Assembly (NCBI GenBank): GCA_029938235.1
Contig: JAOZVH010000004.1
Coordinates: 1 to 37,372 of the forward strand
Source of the DNA: Bacteroidales bacterium
Lineage (GTDB): Bacteria > Bacteroidota > Bacteroidia > Bacteroidales > 4572-128
Direction of reading: 5' to 3'
DNA: 37,372 bases
Each line of letters begins with the position of its first letter. Positions within the stretch are counted from its first letter, which is position 1. A model generated the notes under the pieces. The model searched no databases, was not told where the DNA came from, and saw nothing but the letters and a program-made list of their open reading frames with translations. The position numbers and the translations under genes are program-made. This document shows positions 9,328 to 19,560 of this stretch, one piece after another.

Positions 9328-9756
9328 ATGAAAATAAGAAAGACATTTTTTTATTTATTTTTTTATTTATTTTTAATTGGTGTTTCTTGTCAAGAAGAGA
9401 ACAATTATAAAGAAATTGATATGATTGGAACTTGGGATATTGATGTGTATTTAAGATATAAATATGTTAATGATGGTGTTTTTAAAATGGACACATTTCC
9501 ATTATCAGGAAAATTTATTTTTGAAAAAAATGGAATTGGAAGAAAAATACTTTTAAATAAAACAAGTTTTATTAAGTGGACTAAAGAAAAGTATGCAGCA
9601 AAAATTATAGAAGACGAAATAGAAACTTCTTTTGTTGTAAAAACAGACTTAGAAAACGAACAAACTTGGATTGGAAATACTTACGAAAGAGACAGTTCTT
9701 TCCAACAAATTAGAATAGAACACACTTTTTTTTTAGAAAGGAAAAAAAACAAATAA
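9328..9756 (+). CDS. Putative lipoprotein (ORF track starts at a TTG at 9280; ATG 9328 is more likely)
   Basis: MKIRKTFFYLFFYLFLIGVSCQEEN lipobox. Confidence 0.7.
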   Translation: MKIRKTFFYLFFYLFLIGVSCQEENNYKEIDMIGTWDIDVYLRYKYVNDGVFKMDTFPLSGKFIFEKNGIGRKILLNKTSFIKWTKEKYAAKIIEDEIETSFVVKTDLENEQTWIGNTYERDSSFQQIRIEHTFFLERKKNK

Positions 9757-9757
9757 T

Positions 9758-11188
9758 ATGTTAAAATTTAATTTAATAGAAAATTTTTCTGATAATAATT
9801 TAATTATTATAGCAGATAAAAATAGTGATCTTTCAAAATTTAATTTCTCTGAAAAGGAATTAAATTTTATAAAGAAATCTATTAAAGACAAAAAAAAACA
9901 AATTACAATAAATCATTATGATAAATTTGTTTTTGTAAATATTTTAGAAAAAAGCAAAAAAAAACTGGAATATAAAGACAAAGAAAATGCAAGAAAATCA
10001 GCATTTGCTTTGTGGAACACAATTCAAAATTATAAATTGAAAGAGATAGAAATTTGTGATATTGAAAATAGAAGTTCAATTGTTCTTGCTTTTGCAGAAG
10101 GACTTGCCCTCAGTAATTATCAATTTTTAAAATATTTTAGTAAAAAAAATTTTGAAAAAAAGAGGTCTTTTCTTGAAAAAATTTCTTTTGTAAATTTAAA
10201 AGAAGAAGATATTTCTGAATTGAAAAATTTAATGGAAGCAGTTTATTTAACAAGAGATTTAGTTAATGAGCCAGTTAATTTTTTAAATACAGAAAAATTC
10301 TCTTGTGAAATTAAAAGAATTTCTGAAGAAATTGGATTTTCTGCGGAAATTTTTGATAAGAAAAAAATAGAGAGTTTAAAAATGGGTGGAATTATTGCGG
10401 TGAATAAAGGGAGTATAGATCCACCAAGTTTTGCCATTTTAGAATGGAAACCAGAAAATCCGAAAAACAAAAAGGCAATAGTTCTTGTTGGAAAAGGCAT
10501 CGTTTACGACACAGGAGGTTTAAGTTTGAAACCTTCAAATTCTATGACGAGTATGAAATCTGATGTTTCCGGAGCCTGCTCTGTTTTGGGAACTTTTTAT
10601 GCTGTCGCAAAAAACAAATTAGATGTTCATATTATTGGTTTAATTCCAATTACAGATAATCGTCCTTCGCATAATGCTTATGCTCCGGATGATATTATAA
10701 AAATGTACGATGGAACAACTGTTGAAGTTCAAAATACTGATGCTGAAGGTCGTATGATACTTGCTGATGCTTTATCATATGCAAAAAGATATGAGCCAAA
10801 ACTTGTTATAGATTTAGCAACTTTGACTGGTGCTTCGGCATATTTCATTGGGAAAGAAGCTATTGTTAGTATGACAAACGAAGATGCTGAACCTCACTTA
10901 AAAAATTTACAAAAAAGTGGAGAAAATGTTTATGAACGTTTAGTAAATCTTCCTATGTGGGAAGAATATGCAGAGCAAATAAAATCTAATATTGCTGACA
11001 TTCGTAATATTGGAGATTACGCTGGTTCTATAACCGCAGGAAAATTTTTAGAACATTTTACTGATTATCCTTGGATCCATTTAGATATTGCCGGAACGGC
11101 TTTTCTTGATAGAAAAGATAATTACAGAGGAAAAGGAGGAACTGGTTCTGGAGTTCGTTTGTTGTATGATTTTCTAAAAAATTATTAA
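9758..11188 (+). CDS. Leucyl aminopeptidase, M17 family
   Basis: VGKGIVYDTGGLSLKPSNSMTSMKSDVSGA and NTDAEGRMILADALSYA signatures. Confidence 0.95.
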   Translation: MLKFNLIENFSDNNLIIIADKNSDLSKFNFSEKELNFIKKSIKDKKKQITINHYDKFVFVNILEKSKKKLEYKDKENARKSAFALWNTIQNYKLKEIEICDIENRSSIVLAFAEGLALSNYQFLKYFSKKNFEKKRSFLEKISFVNLKEEDISELKNLMEAVYLTRDLVNEPVNFLNTEKFSCEIKRISEEIGFSAEIFDKKKIESLKMGGIIAVNKGSIDPPSFAILEWKPENPKNKKAIVLVGKGIVYDTGGLSLKPSNSMTSMKSDVSGACSVLGTFYAVAKNKLDVHIIGLIPITDNRPSHNAYAPDDIIKMYDGTTVEVQNTDAEGRMILADALSYAKRYEPKLVIDLATLTGASAYFIGKEAIVSMTNEDAEPHLKNLQKSGENVYERLVNLPMWEEYAEQIKSNIADIRNIGDYAGSITAGKFLEHFTDYPWIHLDIAGTAFLDRKDNYRGKGGTGSGVRLLYDFLKNY

Positions 11189-11235
11189 AAAAAAATTAAA
11201 AATTTTAAAAAAAATTATTTCGTAAATAAAAAAAT

Positions 11236-11856
11236 ATGGAAAATTTATTAAATATTTTTGTCAAATCAATGTTTATTGATAATATGATATTTGCCTATTT
11301 TTTGGGTATGTGTTCATATTTGGCTGTGTCTAAAACAGTTAAAACTTCTGTTGGACTTGGGCTTGCTGTAATTTTTGTACTTGGAATTACTGTTCCTGTA
11401 AACTATTTATTGGAAAATTACATTTTAAAAAAAGGTGCTTTAGCTTGGGTTCTTGGTGAAAGTGCAAAGGATGTAGATTTAAGTTTTTTAAGTTTTATAA
11501 TGTTTATCGCTGTGATTGCGTCTATGGTTCAGTTGGTTGAAATGATAGTTGAAAAAGTTTCGCCAGCTTTATATAATGCTCTGGGTATTTTTCTACCATT
11601 AATTGCCGTAAATTGTGCGATACTTGGTGGAGCATTATTTATGCAAGAAAGAGCTTATAATTCAATTGTCGAAGCAACAGCTTTTGGAATGGGGTCTGGA
11701 TTAGGATGGTTGCTTGCTGTAATTGGAATTGCTGCCATACGTGAAAAAATACAATATTCTAATGTTTTACCACCTCTAAGAGGTTTAGGAATTACATTCA
11801 TCGCAACAGGAATTATGGGAATTGCATTTATGGCATTTATGGGTATAAAATTATAA
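11236..11856 (+). CDS. nqrE: Na+-translocating NADH:quinone reductase subunit E
   Basis: [112 protein letters not shown]. Confidence 0.95.
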   Translation: MENLLNIFVKSMFIDNMIFAYFLGMCSYLAVSKTVKTSVGLGLAVIFVLGITVPVNYLLENYILKKGALAWVLGESAKDVDLSFLSFIMFIAVIASMVQLVEMIVEKVSPALYNALGIFLPLIAVNCAILGGALFMQERAYNSIVEATAFGMGSGLGWLLAVIGIAAIREKIQYSNVLPPLRGLGITFIATGIMGIAFMAFMGIKL

Positions 11857-11901
11857 TTAAAATTTATATAAAAAATAATTATTTGAAATAAAGAAACTTG
11901 A

Positions 11902-11957
11902 AAATATTTTTCAAATTTTAAAATAAAATATTTTATTTCAAAATTTGAAAAATATTT
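11902..11957. terminator. Palindromic terminator downstream of nqrE
   Basis: AAATATTTTTCAAATTTT...AAAATTTGAAAAATATTT (18-bp arms). Confidence 0.65.
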
Positions 11958-12000
11958 AAATTTTAAGCAATTTTTTCAATTTTTTTTTTTTTAATTATTT

Positions 12001-12060
12001 AAAATCTTAAAAATTTTGGCGTTTTTTTTGAAAAAAATTTTTTATTTGAAAATTTTTAAA
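12001..12060 (+). repeat. Single copy of the intergenic A/T-tract repeat
   Basis: cttaaaaattttggCGttttttttGAAAAAAAttttttatttgaaaattttta. Confidence 0.5.
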
Positions 12061-12116
12061 AAGAAAAGTGTTTTGATTTTTAAAGAATAGAGTATTAAAA
12101 AAAATAACAAATAGAA

Positions 12117-13352
12117 ATGAAGAAACTTGATAAACATATTTTTCAACAATTAGAACTTGTTTATAAAAAATATGAATTTTTAAAATCGAAAGAAGAAAAG
12201 TTTAATATTTTTTCAGTATTATACAAAGATTATGAAGAAGTTAAACTGCATTCAAGATTTATTTCAACACTTTTAAATCCTTATGCGTCTCATAAAAAAG
12301 GTTCTATTTTTTTAAAAGAATTTATAAATATATTTTCTGACGATATTTTAAAATTTGATAATTTCGATAAAGCAGTTGTTTATCCAGAAGAATGGAATAA
12401 AAAAGAATATCATCATATTGACATTTTAATAATTGATAGAAAACAACAAAATGCTATCATCATAGAAAATAAACTAAATGCTTATGATAGTAGTAAGGGT
12501 AAACAATTGGAAAGATATTTTAAGTTTGTGAGAGATGAAGAAGAAATTCCTCAAGAAAATATCACTACTTTTTATCTAACATTGGACGGACACGAACCAA
12601 GTGATGATAGTTTAGGAGAGTTTAAAGAATTATCAAATATTAATGGATATTGTATTACATATAATTATCATGTTATAAAATGGTTAAATAGATGTTTAAT
12701 GTACGTTTCTGATAAACCATTTATACGTGAAAGTATTTTTCAATACAAAAATTTAATAAAGAAAATAACAATGGATAATAAAGATATTGAAGAAAGACTT
12801 GAAATTAGAGAAACTATTGCTAAAGATGAGATTTCTATGAACTCAACGAAATACATAATAGATAATTTTAAGCATATTAAATGGCATACTGTGAGAGATT
12901 TTTGGGATGAGTTGAGTTGTAAATTAGTTTCATTAGATTTTGAGGTAGTAGAAGAACCTACTCATGAGCAAATAACAGATATTACTCATTATGAAATATA
13001 TCGTAAAGGACAAAAAGATAAACAATATTGTGGTATTAAATTTAAAGTTAATGAAAATTTAGAATTATTTATTTGGAATGAAGCTGATGACTGGATATAT
13101 TGGGGTGCTTCTATTACAAATGTAAAAAATAGCTCTCTTCATGTTATATTTAATGATTTCTTTTCTTTACAAGAAAAATACAAGTATTGGTGGAAAAATT
13201 CTTTAGAAGATGATAATAGAATTTGGCTTTCAAATTTTTCTCATCAAGCAACTTTTAATCTAATCAATAAAGATAAAAGAGCAAAAGTAGTTGAAAATAT
13301 TATTAAAGAAATAAAAAATTTTTTGATAGTAAAATTACATTTAAAGTTTTAA
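12117..13352 (+). CDS. PD-(D/E)XK nuclease superfamily-like protein
   Basis: EEVKLHSRFISTLLNPYASHKKGSIFLKEFI; HIDILIIDRKQQNAIIIENKLNAYDSSKGKQLERYF (D...E-x-K motif). Confidence 0.8.
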   Translation: MKKLDKHIFQQLELVYKKYEFLKSKEEKFNIFSVLYKDYEEVKLHSRFISTLLNPYASHKKGSIFLKEFINIFSDDILKFDNFDKAVVYPEEWNKKEYHHIDILIIDRKQQNAIIIENKLNAYDSSKGKQLERYFKFVRDEEEIPQENITTFYLTLDGHEPSDDSLGEFKELSNINGYCITYNYHVIKWLNRCLMYVSDKPFIRESIFQYKNLIKKITMDNKDIEERLEIRETIAKDEISMNSTKYIIDNFKHIKWHTVRDFWDELSCKLVSLDFEVVEEPTHEQITDITHYEIYRKGQKDKQYCGIKFKVNENLELFIWNEADDWIYWGASITNVKNSSLHVIFNDFFSLQEKYKYWWKNSLEDDNRIWLSNFSHQATFNLINKDKRAKVVENIIKEIKNFLIVKLHLKF

Positions 13353-13361
13353 ATTTAAAAT

Positions 13362-13397
13362 AACTTTGACTAAGTTTAGAATTTCGTCAAAGTTTTT
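13362..13397. terminator. Hairpin terminator
   Basis: AACTTTGAC...GTCAAAGTT followed by T-run after the nuclease-like ORF. Confidence 0.55.
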
Positions 13398-13614
13398 GCG
13401 CCTGCAGTGTTTTTTTATAATGAATAATTGTGTGGTGAAAACTATACAAACCCAAAAAATTGGCATTTTTTTGAAAAATTTTAGGTTTGTACAGTTTGTA
13501 AAAATTTTTACAAAAAAACAACATATTTTTTTATTAAATTTTTTTTTAACAAAATTATTCAAATTTTTAATAGTTTCAAAAAAAAATGCTTTTTTGCGAA
13601 AAAATTAAAAAAAA

Positions 13615-15684
13615 ATGAATTTTTTATATCCTTATTTTTTGTTTGCATTATTTTCAATTTCTATTCCTATAATAATACATTTATTTAATTTTAGGTCTTA
13701 TAAAACGGTCTATTTTAGCAATCTTGAATTTTTAAAAAATATCAAACAAGAAACAAAAGCAAAATCAGAATTAAAACATTTACTAATTTTAATTTCTCGT
13801 ATTTTAATGATTATTTTTCTTGTTTTTGCGTTTGCACAAATTTATATTCCATCAGAGGGAGAAAAAAAAATAGAAAAAGAAAAAATTATTTCTATTTATA
13901 TAGATAATTCTTTTTCTATGGATGCCGAAGGAAAAGATGGTAAATTATTAGAATTAGCAAAAAATAAAGCTGTAAAAATTGCAAATGCTTATGCAAATAA
14001 TACAAAGTTTTTGTTAATTACAAATGATTTTTTTATGGGAAAATCAACATTAATTTCAAAAGAGCAATGCATAGAAATGATTAATGACGTAGAAATTTCT
14101 GCTTCTGTAAAAAATTTAAGCGAAATTTTCAGCCGACAAGAGGATTTTATCTCAGAAGAAAAAGAAGAAATTATTTTTGTTTTATCAGATTTTCAAAAAA
14201 ATTCTAATGATTTTTCAAAAATAAAAAATAATGATAAATTAAAAGTCAATCTTATTCCATTATTTGCGAAAATAAATAATAATTTATATATTGATAGCTG
14301 TTGGTTTGAAACTCCAAGTAGGAAATTAAATCAAACTGAAGAATTATTTGTGAAAATTGTAAATAAATCACAAGAAAATTATCAAAATATTCCGATAAAA
14401 TTATCTTTTTTAAATTCCGAAGATAATGAAAACTATAAAAAAAAATCTGTTGCGAGTTTTAATATAGAAAAAAATTCTAGCGAAATAGTAAAATTAACTT
14501 ACACAAATACAGAAAAAGGTATTTTAAATGGAAAAATTGAAATTTCTGATTATCCAATAACTTATGATAATACATTTTATTTTTCTTATTCCATAGCGAA
14601 TAATGTGAATATTTTAAATATTTTTGAAGAAAAAGAAAATATTTATTTTGATGCACTTTTTGGAAAAGATGAATATTTTGACATTAAACAAGAAAAAGTT
14701 TCTAAGATAAAAGTTTCAGAATTTAATAATTATTCTTTAATTATTCTCGATGAGTTGAAAAAAATTAATTCTGGTTTTTTGCAAGATTTAACAAATTACA
14801 TTTCTTCCGGAGGAACGATTTTATTTTTTCCAAATGAAGAAGGAGATATTGAAAATTATAATTTTTTATTAGAAAATTTGCAAAGCGAAAAAATTCTTTA
14901 TTTAGACGATAAAGAAAGTAAAATTGAAAATATTAATATAGAAAATGAAATTTATAAGAATGTTTTTAAAGAATTAGAAAATAACACAAATTTGCCAGAT
15001 ATTTTTAAACATTTTGTTTTTTCTCAGAATAAAATTAATAAAGAGCAAATAATATTAAGTACAGAAAATAATCATAAAATTTTAAGTTTTACGCCTTTTG
15101 GAAAAGGTGGAATTTATGTTTTTTCCATTCCGAATAAAATTAATGCCAGCAATTTTGTAAAACATCCGATTTTTATTCCAACAATTTATAATATTGCTTT
15201 AAACAGTCAAATTTCCTCCAAAATTTACTATAAATTGGGAGAGAATGAAAATGTTGAAATCAAGAAAAATTATTTAAATTCTGATTTTAATATTTTACAC
15301 ATCACAAATTCTAAATTAAATTTTGATTTCATTCCGGAAAAAAAGTCAGACATTTTAAATTCAAATATTCTTTTGAATGTGGAAGGGAAAATCAAAGAAG
15401 CAAATAATTATTTTGTAAAAAATGGTAAAAAAAATTTATATGGTATTTCTTTTAATTTTAATCGCAAAGAATCTGATTTAATTTATTGGGATATAAACGA
15501 AATAAAAAGTTTAATAAGTTCTAAAAATTTGAAGAATTTTAAATTTTTAGAATTTGAAAATATAAAAGAATTTGCAACAGTCTTAAAAGACATCAGTCAA
15601 GGAAAACAAATATGGAAAATTTTTATTTTATTATCCTTGCTATTTTTTGCAATGGAAATTCTTTTGATAAGAATTTGGAAATAA
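13615..15684 (+). CDS. BatA domain / vWA-domain-containing membrane protein
   Basis: N-terminus MNFLYPYFLFALFSISIPIIIHLFNFRSYKTVYFSNLEFLKNI; MIDAS-like DNSFSMD; C-terminal TM segment. Confidence 0.85.
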   Translation: MNFLYPYFLFALFSISIPIIIHLFNFRSYKTVYFSNLEFLKNIKQETKAKSELKHLLILISRILMIIFLVFAFAQIYIPSEGEKKIEKEKIISIYIDNSFSMDAEGKDGKLLELAKNKAVKIANAYANNTKFLLITNDFFMGKSTLISKEQCIEMINDVEISASVKNLSEIFSRQEDFISEEKEEIIFVLSDFQKNSNDFSKIKNNDKLKVNLIPLFAKINNNLYIDSCWFETPSRKLNQTEELFVKIVNKSQENYQNIPIKLSFLNSEDNENYKKKSVASFNIEKNSSEIVKLTYTNTEKGILNGKIEISDYPITYDNTFYFSYSIANNVNILNIFEEKENIYFDALFGKDEYFDIKQEKVSKIKVSEFNNYSLIILDELKKINSGFLQDLTNYISSGGTILFFPNEEGDIENYNFLLENLQSEKILYLDDKESKIENINIENEIYKNVFKELENNTNLPDIFKHFVFSQNKINKEQIILSTENNHKILSFTPFGKGGIYVFSIPNKINASNFVKHPIFIPTIYNIALNSQISSKIYYKLGENENVEIKKNYLNSDFNILHITNSKLNFDFIPEKKSDILNSNILLNVEGKIKEANNYFVKNGKKNLYGISFNFNRKESDLIYWDINEIKSLISSKNLKNFKFLEFENIKEFATVLKDISQGKQIWKIFILLSLLFFAMEILLIRIWK

Positions 15685-15692
15685 AATTTCAA

Positions 15693-15740
15693 TTTTTAAT
15701 AAAATTTTCATTTAAATTTAAATGAAAATTTTATTAAAAA
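15693..15740. terminator. Loop-less perfect palindrome between convergent genes (bidirectional terminator)
   Basis: 24-bp arms: TTTTTAATAAAATTTTCATTTAAA / TTTAAATGAAAATTTTATTAAAAA. Confidence 0.75.
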
Positions 15741-15768
15741 ATTGCCGTTTTTTTGAAAAAATTTTTTT

Positions 15769-16077
15769 TTAACCAAACATATTTTGAATATCTGGCATTA
15801 CATTATTAGCAACTCCTTTCATTTCTATTTCAGAAATTTTTTCGGCTTTTTCTAATGCTCTATTAATTGCAACTATTATTAAATCCTCAACACTTTCTTT
15901 GTCATCCATAAGTTCTTGACTAATAATAATATTTTTAATTTTTTTATTTGCTGTGCAAGTTATTTTTATCAAACCGTTTTCTAATATTTCGTCTATTAAA
16001 ATAGTATCCAAACGTTTTTTAGTTGCTTCCATTTTTTGTTGGGCTTCTTGCATTTTGCCCATTATATCTCCAAACAT
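15769..16077 (-). CDS. YbaB/EbfC family nucleoid-associated protein
   Basis: MFGDIMGKMQEAQQKMEATKKRLDTILIDEILENGLIKITCTANKKIKNIIIS. Confidence 0.92.
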   Translation of the reverse strand: MFGDIMGKMQEAQQKMEATKKRLDTILIDEILENGLIKITCTANKKIKNIIISQELMDDKESVEDLIIVAINRALEKAEKISEIEMKGVANNVMPDIQNMFG

Positions 16078-16099
16078 AAATTTTTGTATTTGTAAATTG

Positions 16100-16107
16100 C
16101 AAAATTA
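16100..16107 (-). promoter_or_regulatory. Putative -7 element TAATTTTG upstream of the YbaB gene
   Basis: CAAAATTA on +; 22 nt upstream of the start at 16077. Confidence 0.4.
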
Positions 16108-16132
16108 ATTTATTTTTAATAAAAAATTAATT

Positions 16133-17080
16133 TTATTCATAATCATCAATTTCCATTTCCATTAGTTTTTCTAAATTCATATCTAATAATTCTTTTGTAA
16201 TTTTTCTATCTTTTTGTAATTTTTCAAGCTTTTGTTTTGCTTTTTTCATTTTATTCATAAATTTTTCCATAATTTTTTCTTTTTCTTTTCTTATTGGAAC
16301 AGTTCCAGCTTTTCTAATAACTCTTTGTCCTTTTTTTGAAAGTATAAAATTTAAAAAATTCAAAATTTTTTTTTTATTTATATTATCATTATGTACAGTC
16401 AAATAAAGTGGTCTTATTAATTCATATTTCCCTTTTACAATATTTCTAAAAGAAGGTTTAACATTATTTAGTTTAAGAATTTTTAAATTTCTTTTTTTTG
16501 CTGAGGAAATACCTGTTATTCCAATTCCATTTATATCATTTTCTAATGCTTTTTCTAAGGGAGCCGATGATTTATAAATTATAGATTTTGTATATTCAAT
16601 TTCTTGGTCATAAAAAAGGAGAAGTCTTAACATAAAACCAACACCAGATATTTTCCCTTTTCTCGTATGAAGATTTATTTTTTCATCATTACCACCAATT
16701 TCTGACCATTTCGTAATTTCTCCGGAATATATTTTTTTAATATTATCAGTTGTAATGTTATTTATAGGATTTGACTTATTTACAATTACTACAATAGCAT
16801 CCCATGCAACAGGTATTAAAGTTACATTTTTTTCTTTCTCTTCGTTATCTAAACTGTGCCTACAAGTACCACCAATATCTGAGATTTTATTAGAAGTATT
16901 TCTAATCCCTTTTGTTGCTCCGCCACCAGAAAGTTCTATAATTATTCCTTTTTCTTTTTTATAAGCATCAGCTATTTCTTTCATAAAAGCTTTCTTTGTA
17001 ACAGCGCAACCCGTCCATTTTATCTGAGAAAAAGAACAAAAACTGATTAAAATTAAGAAAAAAATAAATATATTTTTCAT
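16133..17080 (-). CDS. PstS-like phosphate-type substrate-binding protein (start likely the internal Met at 17080)
   Basis: Signal peptide MKNIFIFFLILISFCSFSQ; ELSGGGATKGIRNTSNKISDIGG; NITTDNIKKIYSGEITKWSEIGG. Confidence 0.85.
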   Translation of the reverse strand: MKNIFIFFLILISFCSFSQIKWTGCAVTKKAFMKEIADAYKKEKGIIIELSGGGATKGIRNTSNKISDIGGTCRHSLDNEEKEKNVTLIPVAWDAIVVIVNKSNPINNITTDNIKKIYSGEITKWSEIGGNDEKINLHTRKGKISGVGFMLRLLLFYDQEIEYTKSIIYKSSAPLEKALENDINGIGITGISSAKKRNLKILKLNNVKPSFRNIVKGKYELIRPLYLTVHNDNINKKKILNFLNFILSKKGQRVIRKAGTVPIRKEKEKIMEKFMNKMKKAKQKLEKLQKDRKITKELLDMNLEKLMEMEIDDYE

Positions 17081-17242
17081 ATTATTTTTTTTGAAAATAT
17101 TTAAAAAAAACGTCATTTTTTAAAAAATATTTTTTTTATTTGAAATTAAAATTAAAAAATTTTATTAAAAAAAAAATATTTTTATTTAATAAAACTTTAT
17201 TTAAAATATTTTTTAAATTTAACGTTTAAAAGAAAAAAAATT

Positions 17243-19495
17243 ATGAAAAAATACATTTTTTTATTATTTATTTTAATAAATACTTCTTGTTTTTCTCAGA
17301 ATGATGAATTAATTTTCACATTTAAAGGTCATTTTGAATATTTGCGCAGTGTATCTTTCAGTTCTAACAATAAATTTGTTGTCAGTGCGGCTGAGGATAA
17401 TACTATAAAAATTTGGGATATAGTTGAAAATCGTGAAGTTTATCCTTATAAAGAAGAAAATGACATTGTAAATTGTGCAGTATTTTCTCCGGACGATAAA
17501 TTTATTGCTACTGCTTCTAATAATAAAAATGTTACTTTATGGGAAGCTTTTGGGGATAAAAAAATTTCTGTTTTTAAAGGACATACAAAAAAAGTTTTAT
17601 CTGTATCTTTTTCTCCGGACGGTAAATTTCTTGTCAGTGCTTCTGCTGATAAAACTTTGAAAATCTGGGATATAGATAAAAAAAAACTTGTGAAAACTTT
17701 AAATGGACACAGCAAAATAGTAAATGATGCCACATTTAATTTGAGTGGAAAACAAATTTTAAGTGCTTCTTCTGATAATACTATAAAATTATGGGATGTA
17801 AAAACAGGTAAATTAATAGATACTTTTAAAGGACATTCGGAAGCAGTTTTATCTGTAAAATACAGTCCAAATGGAGAATATTTTGCAAGTTCTGGCAGAG
17901 ATAATAATATTATTTTATGGGATGCAAATAAAAATAAACCACTTAAAATTTTATCCGGTCATACAAATTATGTTAGAGAAGTTGTATTTAGTCCTTCCAG
18001 CGAATATCTTATAAGTGCTTCAAATGATAATTCTCTGAGGCTTTGGGAAGTTGAAACAGGAAAAAATATAAAATCTTTTAGAGGACATAAAAAATCTATT
18101 TCTTGTGTTGATTTTTCAAAAGATGGTAGAAGTATTGTCAGTGGTTCTAATGATTATCTTGTAAAATTATGGGATACTAAAGAATATCTTACAAAAGAAG
18201 GTAAAATTAGAGTTTTTGTAGAAAATAAAATAAATAAATGGCAAAAAAAAAGACCAAAAGAATTAGAAAAAACTTATAAAAGACGAGTGAATAAAAAAGA
18301 AAAAGAGAAAAAAATTATGTTCGCTATGAATGAAGCCATTTTGAAATTTGAAAATATTGCTTGGCAAAGTGCTATGAGAGATTATAATTTAGACCAGCAA
18401 TCTTTTAAAATTAAAATAGATAATTTTCAAGAAATTTATGTTCAAGTTCCACTTGAAGAAGCTGATGATTTTGATAATAATTTCAATATAGGTTTAAAAT
18501 ATTTAAAAGCTAAAATGGCAATAAAAGATTCTAGTTATGTTTTGTTGTATGTTGAAATAGAAAATCCAAAAAACAATAAAAAATATATTTATAAAAATAA
18601 AGAAAAATATAAATTAGACATAAATAAAATAGGTTTTCATTTTGAAAGTACGGAAAAAGAAAAATTGAAAAAGAAAAAAGAAATTCCGTATATTGAAATT
18701 GACATTCCTATAACAATGAAAAAAAATGATAATATTTTTGCATTAATAATTGGCAATGAAGATTATAATTCAGAAAAAGACACTGTCTTAAAAGATAAAA
18801 ATGTAGATCTTACTTTTGCAATAAATGACGCTAAAATTTTTAAAGAATATCTTGCGAAAACAATAGGCGTAAAAAAAAAAAATATTATTTATATAGAAAA
18901 TGCAAAAGAAAACGAAATGAAAGATGGAATTAAAAATCTTATAGAATTTATGAAAAAAAATGATTCTAAATATACTGAAGTAATTTTTTATTACTCTGGT
19001 CATATTTTACCTTTTACGCATCCACGAAAAAGATTTCCTTATTTAATGCCAACAAATATAAGCGAGAAAAATATAGAAAAAGCTATTAATTTAGAAGATA
19101 TTTATTACGAAATATCAAAAGAAAAATCTCATAAAACAACATTTTTTATAGATGCTTGTATGGGAATAAATGGCAGAGAAGAAAGTCTTTCGGAAAGCAA
19201 TTATAATGTAGAAACAAAATCAAATGCAATAAAAGGAAATATTATTAGTTTTATTGCTTGTGGAGATAAACAAAAAAATATTTATTGGAAAGAAAAAAAA
19301 CATTCTTTATTTACTTATTTTCTTTTAAAGAAATTAAAAGAAACCTCAGGAAATGTAAATTATTCTGATCTGAATAAATATCTTAGTAAACAAGTACGTT
19401 TAAAAGCATCTTCTTTAAAATCAAAAAAACAAAATACAAAATTAATGATAGGAGAAAAAGCAAAATATAGTTGGGAAAAATGGAACATGAAATGA
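17243..19495 (+). CDS. Secreted WD40-repeat caspase (peptidase C14 family) protein
   Basis: Signal peptide; seven WD40 repeats (e.g. GHTKKVLSVSFSPDGKFLVSASADKTLKIWD); C-terminal caspase fold with IFALIIGNEDYN, VIFYYSGH (His) and TTFFIDACMG (Cys). Confidence 0.93.
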   Translation: MKKYIFLLFILINTSCFSQNDELIFTFKGHFEYLRSVSFSSNNKFVVSAAEDNTIKIWDIVENREVYPYKEENDIVNCAVFSPDDKFIATASNNKNVTLWEAFGDKKISVFKGHTKKVLSVSFSPDGKFLVSASADKTLKIWDIDKKKLVKTLNGHSKIVNDATFNLSGKQILSASSDNTIKLWDVKTGKLIDTFKGHSEAVLSVKYSPNGEYFASSGRDNNIILWDANKNKPLKILSGHTNYVREVVFSPSSEYLISASNDNSLRLWEVETGKNIKSFRGHKKSISCVDFSKDGRSIVSGSNDYLVKLWDTKEYLTKEGKIRVFVENKINKWQKKRPKELEKTYKRRVNKKEKEKKIMFAMNEAILKFENIAWQSAMRDYNLDQQSFKIKIDNFQEIYVQVPLEEADDFDNNFNIGLKYLKAKMAIKDSSYVLLYVEIENPKNNKKYIYKNKEKYKLDINKIGFHFESTEKEKLKKKKEIPYIEIDIPITMKKNDNIFALIIGNEDYNSEKDTVLKDKNVDLTFAINDAKIFKEYLAKTIGVKKKNIIYIENAKENEMKDGIKNLIEFMKKNDSKYTEVIFYYSGHILPFTHPRKRFPYLMPTNISEKNIEKAINLEDIYYEISKEKSHKTTFFIDACMGINGREESLSESNYNVETKSNAIKGNIISFIACGDKQKNIYWKEKKHSLFTYFLLKKLKETSGNVNYSDLNKYLSKQVRLKASSLKSKKQNTKLMIGEKAKYSWEKWNMK

Positions 19496-19560
19496 GGAAT
19501 TAAGAATTTTTAATGTAAATGAGGAATAATTTATTTTTTTAAATTTTTTATTTCCCATAA

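Noticed and set aside
8167-13352. Rpn-like and PD-(D/E)XK-like genes as a linked anti-phage defence island
   Set aside because: They are separated by housekeeping-type genes (aminopeptidase, nqrE) on a contiguous stretch with no other defence genes; linkage looks incidental.
13341-13608. Overlapping ORFs 13341-13562 (-) and 13366-13608 (+)
   Set aside because: They span terminator hairpins and poly-A/T sequence; low-complexity K/F/I products with no domain signature.
17446-17733. Antisense/alternate-frame ORFs in the WD40 region (17446-17733 -, 17475-17660 +)
   Set aside because: Shadow ORFs of repeated WD40 coding sequence.
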